From contig DGAD01000031.1 of assembly GCA_002382805.1 (NCBI GenBank), positions 93,565 through 157,564 on the forward strand: a stretch of DNA of 64,000 bases, given 5' to 3'. Within the stretch, counting starts at the first letter, position 1. Each line of letters begins with the position of its first letter. Shown here in pieces: positions 38,577-47,410 of this stretch. Both the position numbers and the translations under genes were made by a program. Below the pieces are notes generated by a model that was not told the DNA's origin, made no database searches, and saw only the letters and a list, made by a program, of their open reading frames with translations. The stretch is from Clostridiales bacterium UBA4039. Lineage in GTDB: Bacteria; Bacillota; Clostridia; Lachnospirales; Vallitaleaceae.

Positions 38577-38825
38577 ATGGGAACAATGTTGGTTATCATT
38601 AAAGTACTCTATGTACTTGTATGTATAGCGCTTATCGGAGTTGTATTATTTCAACAAGGTAAGACAGCAGGTTTATCCGGAGCTATTGCCGGTGCAGGTG
38701 AATCATATTGGGGAAAGAACAAAGCAAGATCAATGGAAGGCGGCTTACATAAGCTAACTGTAATATTGTCTGTTGTGTTTATCTTCATGACCATGTTGAT
38801 TAACATACTTGCAGAGATTGGATAA
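38577..38825 (+). CDS. secG: Preprotein translocase subunit SecG
   Basis: SecG is the small helper subunit of the SecYEG protein-export channel. The 82-residue protein has two membrane helices (about residues 4-22 and 58-80) joined by the conserved cytoplasmic loop FQQGKTAGLSGAIAGAGESYWGKNKAR. TTAGGAGG precedes ATG 38577; M4 is a less likely start. In most Firmicutes secG is next to rnr and smpB. Here two surface-protein genes separate them. Confidence 0.94.
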   Translation: MGTMLVIIKVLYVLVCIALIGVVLFQQGKTAGLSGAIAGAGESYWGKNKARSMEGGLHKLTVILSVVFIFMTMLINILAEIG

Positions 38826-38902
38826 ATCATCAATCACCATTCATTGTCCATGACTACGGCGAATGAGATACTGGTGAACAATTACATAATAAAGTAAAGA
38901 GT

Positions 38903-38934
38903 AAGGCTATATCTTTTTAGATATAGCCTTTTTT
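38903..38934 (+). terminator. Terminator of secG
   Basis: A perfect 12-bp stem (38903-38914 with 38919-38930), a TTTT loop and a following TTTT. Confidence 0.88.
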
Positions 38935-39003
38935 ATTCTTCCCTAGTATATTTTTAGGAAATATATTATAATTAATGTAAAAGGTTGAAGGAGAATATGA
39001 ATT

Positions 39004-40116
39004 ATGGGAAGAATGATGAAAGGGAGTATCATCGCTGTTTTGTGCCTGATTTTTTCAATGACAGTTGCACATGGGGTTCAAGAGCCTAGTCAATGGGCTG
39101 TAACAGAAGTAGAGTCTGCAATTCAGGCAAATATCATACCTGAACAATTTCAAAAAAATTATCAACAAAATATTAAACGACATGAATATGTTCTACTTGC
39201 ACTGAGCATATATGAAAGTACATCAAAAAGGATTGAGGTGACAAAACAACATCCTTTTTATGATGTTGTTGACCATCCGTATGAAGAAGACATTGTTAAG
39301 GCATATGCGGCAGGTCTTATTCGTGGCAATGGGGATGGGACATTTAACCCGGATGGGGAAATAACCCGTCAAGAAATTGCTTCGTTGGTTGTTCATCTGA
39401 TAAAAAATCTGAATAGTTCCCTCGAGGTTAAAGCAGAAGGTATGCCGATATATGCCGATCAAGAGATGATTGCACCATGGGCATATGAGTATATTGCATA
39501 TTGCTATGAACAAGGGATTATTAAAGGTACAGGTATGGATAGTCAAGGAAGACCAATCATCAATCCTAGGGGAAAGGCAACACGTGAAGAAGCAATCGTC
39601 TTATTATATCGTTTATTTAATAATGAAGCGATAATGCATGAGAATTCATTGGGAACTGTGGAGGTTGTTGATCCGATTCGTTCTTTAGAGTCTCAACGTA
39701 TATTTATGCAGACCGATTTAATCCAAGATTTTGCATGGAATTTTGACAAGGACATCGCTCGACATGTTCAGCAACTAAGTCAGGAACAAGCATATACGTT
39801 ATTGACAATAGATGAGATGTCGCTTATTTTGGAACTGCCTCAACAGGCAAGCCTATCCTTAGCGATAGTCAATGATGTACGGTTATATAATCTTTCGTTT
39901 TTATTTTATGATGTTCAGGCAGAAAAAATCTTCAAAGAGACTGTTTCTAAGCGTATCGAACAACAGTCCCTATGGACTGCTTACGAACAGATAAAAGAAC
40001 AATTAAAAGTACAAGAGAGTGCAACAATACGTATTGACAATCGACATACGCTTTTTGGACAAAAGGATGAAATTGTAGAGAATATGTACCATATTGAACT
40101 AAGAGAAAGCAAATAG
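39004..40116 (+). CDS. SLH-domain secreted protein
   Basis: A 370-residue exported protein. A signal peptide covers about residues 1-25 (IAVLCLIFSMTVAHG). S-layer homology repeats follow between about residues 30 and 200, with the clear motifs FYDVVDHPYEEDIVKAYAAG, GNGDGTFNPDGEITRQE, YADQEMIAPWAYEYIAYCYE and INPRGKATREEAIVLLYR. SLH repeats bind pyruvylated wall polymers. The last 150 residues have no recognised domain. AAGGAG lies ten bases before ATG 39004, and a TATAAT box at 38967-38972 is the likely -10. The gene is followed after 12 bases by a large vWA protein, which it may help to anchor (inferred). Confidence 0.86.
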   Translation: MGRMMKGSIIAVLCLIFSMTVAHGVQEPSQWAVTEVESAIQANIIPEQFQKNYQQNIKRHEYVLLALSIYESTSKRIEVTKQHPFYDVVDHPYEEDIVKAYAAGLIRGNGDGTFNPDGEITRQEIASLVVHLIKNLNSSLEVKAEGMPIYADQEMIAPWAYEYIAYCYEQGIIKGTGMDSQGRPIINPRGKATREEAIVLLYRLFNNEAIMHENSLGTVEVVDPIRSLESQRIFMQTDLIQDFAWNFDKDIARHVQQLSQEQAYTLLTIDEMSLILELPQQASLSLAIVNDVRLYNLSFLFYDVQAEKIFKETVSKRIEQQSLWTAYEQIKEQLKVQESATIRIDNRHTLFGQKDEIVENMYHIELRESK

Positions 40117-40128
40117 GAGGGGAATTGG

Positions 40129-42807
40129 ATGAGGAAAAATGCAAACAAAAAAATAATTGCATGGATGATGAGCTTTTTAATATGTATACTAGGGATGCAA
40201 GTGGACAGCTTAGCAGGCAATGTCAATATGAATGTATATGATTATAAGACGATTCAAGGCTATAGCCTAGGAGATGCGGGAGCCTTTGGAATATTTGCCA
40301 ATACTTATGAAATCGCTGGCTCGATTGAGTCGAATTTTGCGGCGCAGACGTTTATTCGCCAAGGAAATCATACCGTTGGTACTAAACTCAACAATGGAGT
40401 GGCGGGTAATACGGAGACCTACCTATATGTAGGCAACTTTGATGAACTTACCAATGCAGGAATAAATAGTGAATGGGTAGGTCCTATGAATCTTAATGCA
40501 CCTGTCAGTGTGTTTAGCGTAGGCGAAGATTATGCAGTTGAAAAAAAAGCGGATGGAAAATATTATATTCGTGTACCCAATCATTCCATTGAAAACAAAA
40601 TATCTGACCATCCGATAGAAGTTCTTGATAATTCCAATAGAACATTTGATGTTCAGATGGTACAAAGTCTTCGTCGCCTGGAAGCAGTTGCGCATAATTA
40701 TATGCAGCTTGAAGCGACAGCTGGAACGATGTTTGATCGCTCTAGCTGGAACCAAAACAGTGAAGGCGTCAATCTAGAAGATGGAGTTAATGTTTTTCAT
40801 ATTGATGTTATGGATTTAACCAAATATCAAGACCGATCCTTTGTGTTTGATAATATTCACCGAGCAACCCAAGTCATCATTAATGTGAATATTCCAAGAG
40901 ATTATGAAGAAACAGTTGTGTTGCGAAAGAATATGGATGCGCTATCTGTCTATAGTGAAGAGGTTGGAAAAATTCTTTGGAACTTTGGGGATTTTGACGG
41001 AACAATTGAAATCGGAGCAATGCGTGGAACGGTTTTAGCACCAAATGCTAGAATAATAGGTTCTTCAAGCGCAACAGCAGGAAGCCTTATAGGAGAATAT
41101 GTATACACACAAGGAACACATTATAAAAATGATTTTGTAAAGGGAGATTTTGAAGTTGAGATTCCCACATTTGACTATAAAGCGACATTTGCAATGGATA
41201 AAACAGTAAATCCTTCGATTCTTGAGATGGATTTAGAGAATCCGGAGCTAAATACGATAGAAATCAACTATGAATTAAGTTTTGACCCTGTTCCGGCAGA
41301 TGTTGTCCAGATAGCAAAACAAAAAGAAGTTGTATTAATTATCGATACCTCAGGAAGTATGGAGTGGGACATTCATGGAGATGAAACACATCAATATGCA
41401 AAGCAGCGGATGACTATCGCAAAAAATGCGGCCCACCTTTTTTTGGAGTCCATGGCAGAAGATGAAAATACACAAGTTGGTATTGTGAGTTTTTCAACCA
41501 ATGCTTCGGTACGTTCTGAGATTAAAAACGTTGCAGACAATTTGCAAAACCTAAAAGGAACAATTAATCAATTGCGCTCTGGGGGTGGAACGAATATAGG
41601 TGATGGACTTCGTTTGGCAAAAAGCATGTTAAATAATGGGAATGATGCTGAAAAGTATGTTGTTTTCTTAGGAGACGGGAAGCCGACGGGATTTTCTTAT
41701 GAGCGATATTATACCGACTGGCAAAGTCCGCGGGTCAACTTATTAGTTGATAATCGACGCTGGGAGAGAATGCGCCTATCAGATGTTGACTATTATTATG
41801 GAGCCGGTGAGACCGAAAAAACATTGGTCAATAGCGGCCAACTTGATTATGGTAACTATGCTTCTGATTATGCGCGCGTCATGTCCGGTGCACTAGATAC
41901 CCAACAGATTAAAGGATATTACATTGGCTTCACAAAAGATGCAGATGTAGAAGGCTTGATATTAGACAGTGATACAAAAAACAGTAGCTTCCATTATGCA
42001 GAAACAGCCAATGACTTGGAAAAAATATATCAAGAGATAGCTAATGAGATTAAGTCTTCGGTATATTTACAAGATATTATATTTGAAGAAACGCTGCCCC
42101 ATGGATTAAAAATTAAGACGATTAATTATTTATCCGATGAACCCAAATTATCGCGTATATCTGAAGACAAAAAAGAGATTCATACAGAATTTGGTAATAG
42201 AATCTATGTTCTTAACGATGAGCAGACAGCATATGTAGCAGAGCCGATACGATTTAGCATGATTGTAGATGTTGCCTCTACAGGAGACTATATTATAGGA
42301 GCAAATAATAGTTCGGCATTTCATTATATTGATTTTGATACATCCCCAGGACACCAATACTTTGATGAAATCGCTTTTAAAGCGGTTATGAAAAATACTG
42401 ATAATGTACTTACTATTGATACGCACTTAGATGCACCTACAAATCTTGTGGAAGCAGATAATGATGGCGTCTATATACGCGCGACAAGCCAATACTTTGA
42501 TATTGCAGGGGTTTATGCGACATATTCCGATTCCGATGATGTTAATGCTGAAGACTTTGAACGCGATCAAGCCACTGGTAATAAATGGCCAACCATTAAT
42601 CCTGCAACCTCAGACAATGTATATAACGCTACAGAGGCAGACCCGGATAATAACCCGGACACACCAGCACCGGCAGATGTTGTCATCGGACAGATTGCTG
42701 TAGATAAAACAGGATATTATACGGTTTATGCAGTGGACATTTATGGTAACTATACAATACAGACAGTTTATATCATTGTAAAAATTGATTTGCCAGATAT
42801 AATTTAA
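40129..42807 (+). CDS. Large secreted protein with choice-of-anchor-A and von Willebrand A domains
   Basis: An 892-residue exported protein. After a signal peptide (about residues 1-30) there is a region of about 300 residues resembling the choice-of-anchor-A domain (SLGDAGAFGIFANTYEIAGS, then GTVLAPNARI). A vWA domain follows, with a complete metal-ion-dependent adhesion site: DTSGSM near residue 407, GGGTNIGDG and FLGDGKPTG. The last 200 residues look like beta-sandwich repeats and end without LPXTG or SLH. It is probably an adhesin or matrix protein; the ligand is unknown. GGAGGGG precedes ATG 40129. It likely shares a transcript with the SLH gene. Confidence 0.83.
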   Translation: MRKNANKKIIAWMMSFLICILGMQVDSLAGNVNMNVYDYKTIQGYSLGDAGAFGIFANTYEIAGSIESNFAAQTFIRQGNHTVGTKLNNGVAGNTETYLYVGNFDELTNAGINSEWVGPMNLNAPVSVFSVGEDYAVEKKADGKYYIRVPNHSIENKISDHPIEVLDNSNRTFDVQMVQSLRRLEAVAHNYMQLEATAGTMFDRSSWNQNSEGVNLEDGVNVFHIDVMDLTKYQDRSFVFDNIHRATQVIINVNIPRDYEETVVLRKNMDALSVYSEEVGKILWNFGDFDGTIEIGAMRGTVLAPNARIIGSSSATAGSLIGEYVYTQGTHYKNDFVKGDFEVEIPTFDYKATFAMDKTVNPSILEMDLENPELNTIEINYELSFDPVPADVVQIAKQKEVVLIIDTSGSMEWDIHGDETHQYAKQRMTIAKNAAHLFLESMAEDENTQVGIVSFSTNASVRSEIKNVADNLQNLKGTINQLRSGGGTNIGDGLRLAKSMLNNGNDAEKYVVFLGDGKPTGFSYERYYTDWQSPRVNLLVDNRRWERMRLSDVDYYYGAGETEKTLVNSGQLDYGNYASDYARVMSGALDTQQIKGYYIGFTKDADVEGLILDSDTKNSSFHYAETANDLEKIYQEIANEIKSSVYLQDIIFEETLPHGLKIKTINYLSDEPKLSRISEDKKEIHTEFGNRIYVLNDEQTAYVAEPIRFSMIVDVASTGDYIIGANNSSAFHYIDFDTSPGHQYFDEIAFKAVMKNTDNVLTIDTHLDAPTNLVEADNDGVYIRATSQYFDIAGVYATYSDSDDVNAEDFERDQATGNKWPTINPATSDNVYNATEADPDNNPDTPAPADVVIGQIAVDKTGYYTVYAVDIYGNYTIQTVYIIVKIDLPDII

Positions 42808-42824
42808 ACTGTTACAATAGAAAA

Positions 42825-42849
42825 AAAGAGCACCGTCAGGGTGCTCTTT
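42825..42849 (+). terminator. Terminator after the vWA protein gene
   Basis: A perfect 10-bp stem (42825-42834 with 42840-42849) with a 5-base loop. It ends in CTCTTT without a further T-run. Confidence 0.7.
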
Positions 42850-42881
42850 GCCCGTTAGCAAAAACGAAAAGGAGTGCATAT

Positions 42882-45059
42882 ATGTACGAACAAAGAAAAG
42901 ACATTTTACAAGATCATAAAAAACGTAAAAAAATTCTCATGGATATTATATCCAGTAATGAATATAAACCATTGAAACTCAAAGGATTTAAAATATTACT
43001 TGGCCTTGATGACCAAGAGGTAAAAGAACTGGAATTTTTATTAAACGAACTTGTTACCGAAGGAAAACTTCTTGTAACAAATAAACAAAAATATATTCTC
43101 AATGAAGATAAAAACTATTTGGTGGGCACATTTGTATCCCATCCCAAGGGCTTTGGGTTTGTTGAGATTGAAGGACGGGATGATGATATATTTATCCCAG
43201 CGGATTTTACCAACGGGGCTTTTCATGGGGATACGGTATCGGTAAATATTAAAGTAGAAAAGTCCGGTGAGCGCCGTGAAGAAGGGGAAGTTGTTCAAGT
43301 ACTTAAGCGTGGAATTGATACGCTTATTGGGACTTTCCAAAAAAGTAAAAATTTTGGTTTTGTTGTTCCGGATCATAAAAAACTGACCAAAGATATATTT
43401 ATACAAAATGGAAAAACCAATGGTGCCGTTAATGGACATAAAGTTGTTGTGAAGATACTCAACTGGGGACGTGAAGGCAAGAATCCAGAAGGTGTTGTTA
43501 TGTCTATTATTGGACATATCAATGATCCTGAGACAGAGATTAAATCCATAATGATGGCCTATGGTCTACCGACAGAGTTTTCTCAAGAGTTGTTGGAAGA
43601 AGTCAAGCAGGTGCCGGATCAATTAACCCAAGAGATGATTGACCAAGAAGGTCATCGAGAAGACTTGCGTCAAGAGATGACGGTGACCATTGATGGTAAA
43701 GATGCTAAAGACCTGGATGATGCGATTACCTTAAAGAAAATATCCAAGGGGTTTGAACTTGGTGTTCATATTGCCGATGTGACGCATTATGTGCGGGAAG
43801 GAGCAGCCCTTGATCAGGAAGCTTTAGAGCGCGGCACAAGTGTGTATTTGGTGGATAGGGTTATACCGATGTTACCCCATCGCTTATCCAACGGGATATG
43901 CTCTCTTAATGCGGGAGAAGACCGGTTTGCCCTAAGTTGTATTATGGAAATTGACCAAAAAGGAAAAGTAAAAAAACATCGAGTGGTTGAGACCATCATC
44001 AATGTGAATGAGCGCATGAATTATGATGATGTCAAACAAATTCTGGTGGACCATGATCTTGAATTGAAAAAGCGATATCATCAGCAGATGGACATGTTTA
44101 ACACGATGGAAGAACTACAGAAGATTTTGCAAGAGCGTAGACGTCAACGTGGCTCCATTGAATTTGATTTTCCAGAGGCTAAGTTCAACCTAGATGACAA
44201 AGGAAGAATTGTTGATATCTATCCATATGAACGTAGTGTAGCGACCAAGGTTATCGAGGAGTTTATGCTTTTGGCTAATGAAACGATTGCAGAAGAGTTT
44301 CACTGGCAAGAGATTCCTTTCCTCTATCGAAGCCATGAAGAACCCGATCCAGAAAAGATTCGTAACTTAACGGAGTTTATCCGTAACTATGGCTATAAAT
44401 TAAAAGGAAAGGAACTTGAACCGCATCCCAAGGAGATTCAAAAACTTTTGGTTGAGATAGAAGGAAGCGAGCAAGAGACTATCATTAGTCGATTAGCTCT
44501 TCGATCTATGAAACAGGCGAAGTATACAACTACAAGTGATGGACATTTTGGTTTGGCAACGGACTATTATACTCACTTTACTTCGCCGATCAGACGGTAT
44601 CCGGATTTGCAGATCCATCGTATTATTAAGGATGTCATCAATGGACGTTTGGATGACAGGCGCTATGAGCACTATGAAGATATTATGGATAAGGTTGCGG
44701 CACAGACATCCAAATTAGAACGACGTGCTGAGGAAGTTGAACGGGAAGTATCCAAGTTCAAAAAAGCAGAATATATGGAAGATAAAATCGGGCAAATGTT
44801 TCGTGGTGTTATCAGTGGCTTGACCAACTGGGGAATATATGTGGAACTTCCTAATACCATCGAGGGATTGATTCCGATGAATCGATTGACCGACGATTAC
44901 TATAATTATGATGAAAAACACATGACGTTGATTGGAGAACGTAGTGGACGAATCTTTAGGTTAGGTGAACCTGTAACAGTAGAAGTCCTATCTGTGGATA
45001 AGCGCATGCGTACCATTGATTTTGGAATTCTTTATGAAGACATCGACGACGAAGAGTAA
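42882..45059 (+). CDS. rnr: Ribonuclease R
   Basis: RNase R is a processive 3'-5' exoribonuclease that degrades structured RNA and, with SmpB-tmRNA, clears faulty messages. The 725-residue protein has an N-terminal winged helix (about 1-65), two cold-shock domains (HPKGFGFVEIEGRDDDIFIP and SKNFGFVVPD), the RNB catalytic domain with DGKDAKDLDDAITL and HIADVTHYV, FTSPIRRYPDLQ, and a C-terminal S1 domain (GVISGLTNWGIYVEL). The lysine-rich tail seen in E. coli is absent. AAAAGGAG precedes ATG 42882. smpB and ssrA follow. Confidence 0.96.
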   Translation: MYEQRKDILQDHKKRKKILMDIISSNEYKPLKLKGFKILLGLDDQEVKELEFLLNELVTEGKLLVTNKQKYILNEDKNYLVGTFVSHPKGFGFVEIEGRDDDIFIPADFTNGAFHGDTVSVNIKVEKSGERREEGEVVQVLKRGIDTLIGTFQKSKNFGFVVPDHKKLTKDIFIQNGKTNGAVNGHKVVVKILNWGREGKNPEGVVMSIIGHINDPETEIKSIMMAYGLPTEFSQELLEEVKQVPDQLTQEMIDQEGHREDLRQEMTVTIDGKDAKDLDDAITLKKISKGFELGVHIADVTHYVREGAALDQEALERGTSVYLVDRVIPMLPHRLSNGICSLNAGEDRFALSCIMEIDQKGKVKKHRVVETIINVNERMNYDDVKQILVDHDLELKKRYHQQMDMFNTMEELQKILQERRRQRGSIEFDFPEAKFNLDDKGRIVDIYPYERSVATKVIEEFMLLANETIAEEFHWQEIPFLYRSHEEPDPEKIRNLTEFIRNYGYKLKGKELEPHPKEIQKLLVEIEGSEQETIISRLALRSMKQAKYTTTSDGHFGLATDYYTHFTSPIRRYPDLQIHRIIKDVINGRLDDRRYEHYEDIMDKVAAQTSKLERRAEEVEREVSKFKKAEYMEDKIGQMFRGVISGLTNWGIYVELPNTIEGLIPMNRLTDDYYNYDEKHMTLIGERSGRIFRLGEPVTVEVLSVDKRMRTIDFGILYEDIDDEE

Positions 45060-45099
45060 AGATGTAGAATTTAGTAATAAAACTGTAATATCAGAACGC

Positions 45100-45127
45100 T
45101 TGCATTTTGAGATGAGTATGCTATAAT
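45100..45127 (+). promoter_or_regulatory. Promoter of smpB
   Basis: TTGCAT (45100-45105), a 16-bp spacer and a perfect TATAAT (45122-45127). A short exact inverted repeat, ACGTGT/ACACGT at 45135-45150, lies at the expected start site. Confidence 0.7.
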
Positions 45128-45186
45128 AAAATGCACGTGTTCTGACACGTTGTGAACATGTAAAGATAGATAAGGTGGTGAACATA

Positions 45187-45660
45187 TTGGCTAAATCAAA
45201 AGATGCCTATCGTTTAGTAGCACAAAACAAAAAAGCATATCACGACTATTTTGTCGAAGAAAAATTTGAAGCCGGTATTGTTCTTGCTGGAACTGAGGTA
45301 AAGTCTATGCGACAAGGAAAGGCTTCAATTAAAGAAAGCTATGTCCGTATTCGCAACAAAGAAGTCTTTATCCAGGGAATGCACATAACGCCTTATGAAA
45401 AGGGTAATATCTTTAACAAAGATCCATTGCGTGAGCGTAAGCTCTTACTTAACCGTTATGAGATTAATAAGCTTGAAGGCGCTATTGCGACGAAAGGTTA
45501 TACCTTAATGCCGCTAAAAGTATACCTCAAGGGAAGTCTCATGAAGGTCGAGATTGGCCTATGCAAGGGTAAGAAAATTTATGACAAACGTCAAGATATT
45601 GCAAAAAAAGATCAACGTAGAGCTGCCGAAAAAGACTTCAAGGTGAAAAACCTATATTAA
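45187..45660 (+). CDS. smpB: SsrA-binding protein SmpB
   Basis: SmpB carries tmRNA to stalled ribosomes. The 157-residue protein has the conserved core [22 protein letters not shown], the motif [12 protein letters not shown], the loop HITPYEKGN and the basic tail [17 protein letters not shown]. The GTG codons at 45175 and 45178 belong to the AAGGTGG ribosome-binding site; TTG 45187 gives the usual N-terminus MAKS and is chosen. The tmRNA gene starts 28 bases after its stop. Confidence 0.95.
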   Translation: MAKSKDAYRLVAQNKKAYHDYFVEEKFEAGIVLAGTEVKSMRQGKASIKESYVRIRNKEVFIQGMHITPYEKGNIFNKDPLRERKLLLNRYEINKLEGAIATKGYTLMPLKVYLKGSLMKVEIGLCKGKKIYDKRQDIAKKDQRRAAEKDFKVKNLY

Positions 45661-45688
45661 ATCTTTTGGGTAAAAAGCTTGCCAGTAC

Positions 45689-46036
45689 GGGGGTGTACTG
45701 GTTTCGACGGGGATTTTGAAGTCAGGGAAGCCATTCGCAGTTCCGGCGTCTGCGTCAACAAGCTGGAAAATATTTAAACGCTGAAGATAATAATTTAGCA
45801 TTCGCAGCCTAAGGCTGCGTGTCAGCCTCTAATCACCCGCTGTTAGAGAATCTGGCATCGACTTTGCGGGGCACTTGCATGCCTAAGCTTTGCGGCTTGT
45901 AAAGACTATCATGAAGCTACTGAAGCGATAAGCCTGTCGGCCGGCGTATCGTAGAGGGAATGTCAAAAGACCAACTATAATGGTAGAAGTCTGATGGACG
46001 GATTTTCGGACAGGGGTTCGATTCCCCTCACCTCCA
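45689..46036 (+). ncRNA. ssrA: Transfer-messenger RNA (tmRNA), tag AEDNNLAFAA
   Basis: The one-piece tmRNA that rescues stalled ribosomes. The 5' end GGGGGTG (45689-45695) pairs with CACCTCC (46029-46035), and the 3' tRNA-like part carries the T-loop GGTTCGATTCC. The tag frame runs from GCT 45780 to TAA 45810-45812 and encodes AEDNNLAFAA, with the usual hydrophobic C-terminus for proteolysis. After the discriminator A (46036) the genome reads CTA, so the CCA end is not encoded and must be added. It lies directly downstream of smpB. Confidence 0.96.
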
Positions 46037-46044
46037 CTATCTAT

Positions 46045-46085
46045 ATCCCTGCCCACCTTAAAATTAAGATGGACAGGGATTTTTT
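46045..46085 (+). terminator. Terminator of tmRNA
   Basis: A 17-position stem with 15 pairs (46045-46061 with 46064-46080) followed by six T residues. Confidence 0.87.
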
Positions 46086-46126
46086 CGAACTCAAGTATAT
46101 ATTGTAATCTATAAAGAGAGTGTGAG

Positions 46127-47302
46127 ATGAGAATGAAAATACGCGTGCCGAGTTATTACAAGGAGTTTAAATGCATAGCATCAGCATGTGAAGATACTTG
46201 TTGTGCAGGGTGGGATGTTGTAATTGATGCTAAAACCTATCAGGCCTATCAGAATATGGACGGTGCCTTTGGAGAACGCTTAAGAAACAAGATGATTGTT
46301 GATAAAGAAGGTGACAACATTTTTGTTTTAGATGGTATACGATGTCCGTTTTTAGATAAGGAGAATTTGTGTGACATACATAAAAATCTTGGAGAACAGT
46401 ATCTTTGCCACACATGTAAGCAATATCCACGATATACAGAAGAGTTTTTTGGCTTAAGAGAAATGGGGATTTCCTTATCTTGTCCTGAAGCGGCAAGAAT
46501 AATACTAAGAAATCCTGCAGGAATTGAATTTGAACTTAGTGAAGATAGTGCGGTTTCTAAAGAGCTAAATGAGGGAGAAGAAGATATATTGCAGGAGTTC
46601 TTTCGGTGCAGAGAGACTATTTTTCAAATCCTAGAGACCAAGGATATGCCCTTAGGGATTAGAGCAGCGATTGTGCTTAAGTTTGTACAAGAGATTCAAG
46701 ATAGAATAGATTTTAGTGAACTGAATGTCTTGCCTGAACTTAGACAAAAATATGAAGATAGTCACTTTATTTCGGAATTGGTTCAAAAATCATGTGCTTT
46801 TATAGGAGCAGAGGATATTAAGTATCATAACGTACATGCGTATTTTAATACATACAGTAAGTTAGAGCATATCAACAGCGAGGATCCCTTAGAGCTCAAT
46901 AGGATTTTAAGTACATACTGGACAAGTACTAGAGCAGATCAAGGGCTTTATACTCAAAAGCATAAAGAGTTTAATTGGTATTACATGCAGAAGATGGATG
47001 CATTTGAAAAGATTTTGGTGTATTTTGTCTATAGGTATTTTATGAAGTCATTTTACGACTATGATATGTTATCAAAAATTAAAGTGGCACTGATGAGTAC
47101 AATTATGGTTAAAGAACTGGCTGTCATAAGGTGGATAGAGAAGGGAGAACTGAGTGAAAGTGATATGGTAGACATAAGTCATACGTATTCAAAAGATATC
47201 GAACACTTAGAAGAGAATATAGAAACTTTAGCGACAATTTTTGAAACAGAGGACGTATATACTGTTGATAAAATTATAGAAACCTTGATACATGAATTTT
47301 AA
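46127..47302 (+). CDS. FliB-like flagellin lysine-N-methylase family protein
   Basis: A 391-residue protein of the FliB / YkgJ-type cysteine-cluster family. The N-terminus VPSYYKEFKCIASACEDTCCAGWDV and later CPFLDKENLCDIHK, YLCHTCKQYPR and SCPEAA give a rich set of conserved cysteines, probably binding a metal or Fe-S cluster. Salmonella FliB is needed for methylating lysines of flagellin; the exact substrate of clostridial homologues is unproven. No flagellin gene is in the window. The ribosome-binding site is weak (GAGTGTGAG). M3 at 46133 is an alternative start. Confidence 0.8.
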   Translation: MRMKIRVPSYYKEFKCIASACEDTCCAGWDVVIDAKTYQAYQNMDGAFGERLRNKMIVDKEGDNIFVLDGIRCPFLDKENLCDIHKNLGEQYLCHTCKQYPRYTEEFFGLREMGISLSCPEAARIILRNPAGIEFELSEDSAVSKELNEGEEDILQEFFRCRETIFQILETKDMPLGIRAAIVLKFVQEIQDRIDFSELNVLPELRQKYEDSHFISELVQKSCAFIGAEDIKYHNVHAYFNTYSKLEHINSEDPLELNRILSTYWTSTRADQGLYTQKHKEFNWYYMQKMDAFEKILVYFVYRYFMKSFYDYDMLSKIKVALMSTIMVKELAVIRWIEKGELSESDMVDISHTYSKDIEHLEENIETLATIFETEDVYTVDKIIETLIHEF

Positions 47303-47410
47303 GTTGAGCAGACAAGACTATCATTTTCAAAAAACTAGAAAAAATATGGAATTTACGATAAAATAGTATCAACTATAAAATATTCCATAAAAGTAATCCG
47401 AGGTTATTTA

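Noticed and set aside
47345..47389. Inverted repeat TATGGAAT/ATTCCATA as a terminator or operator
   Set aside because: The arms are only 8 bp with a long AT-rich spacer and no T-run; it is mentioned only as a note with the cyclase gene.
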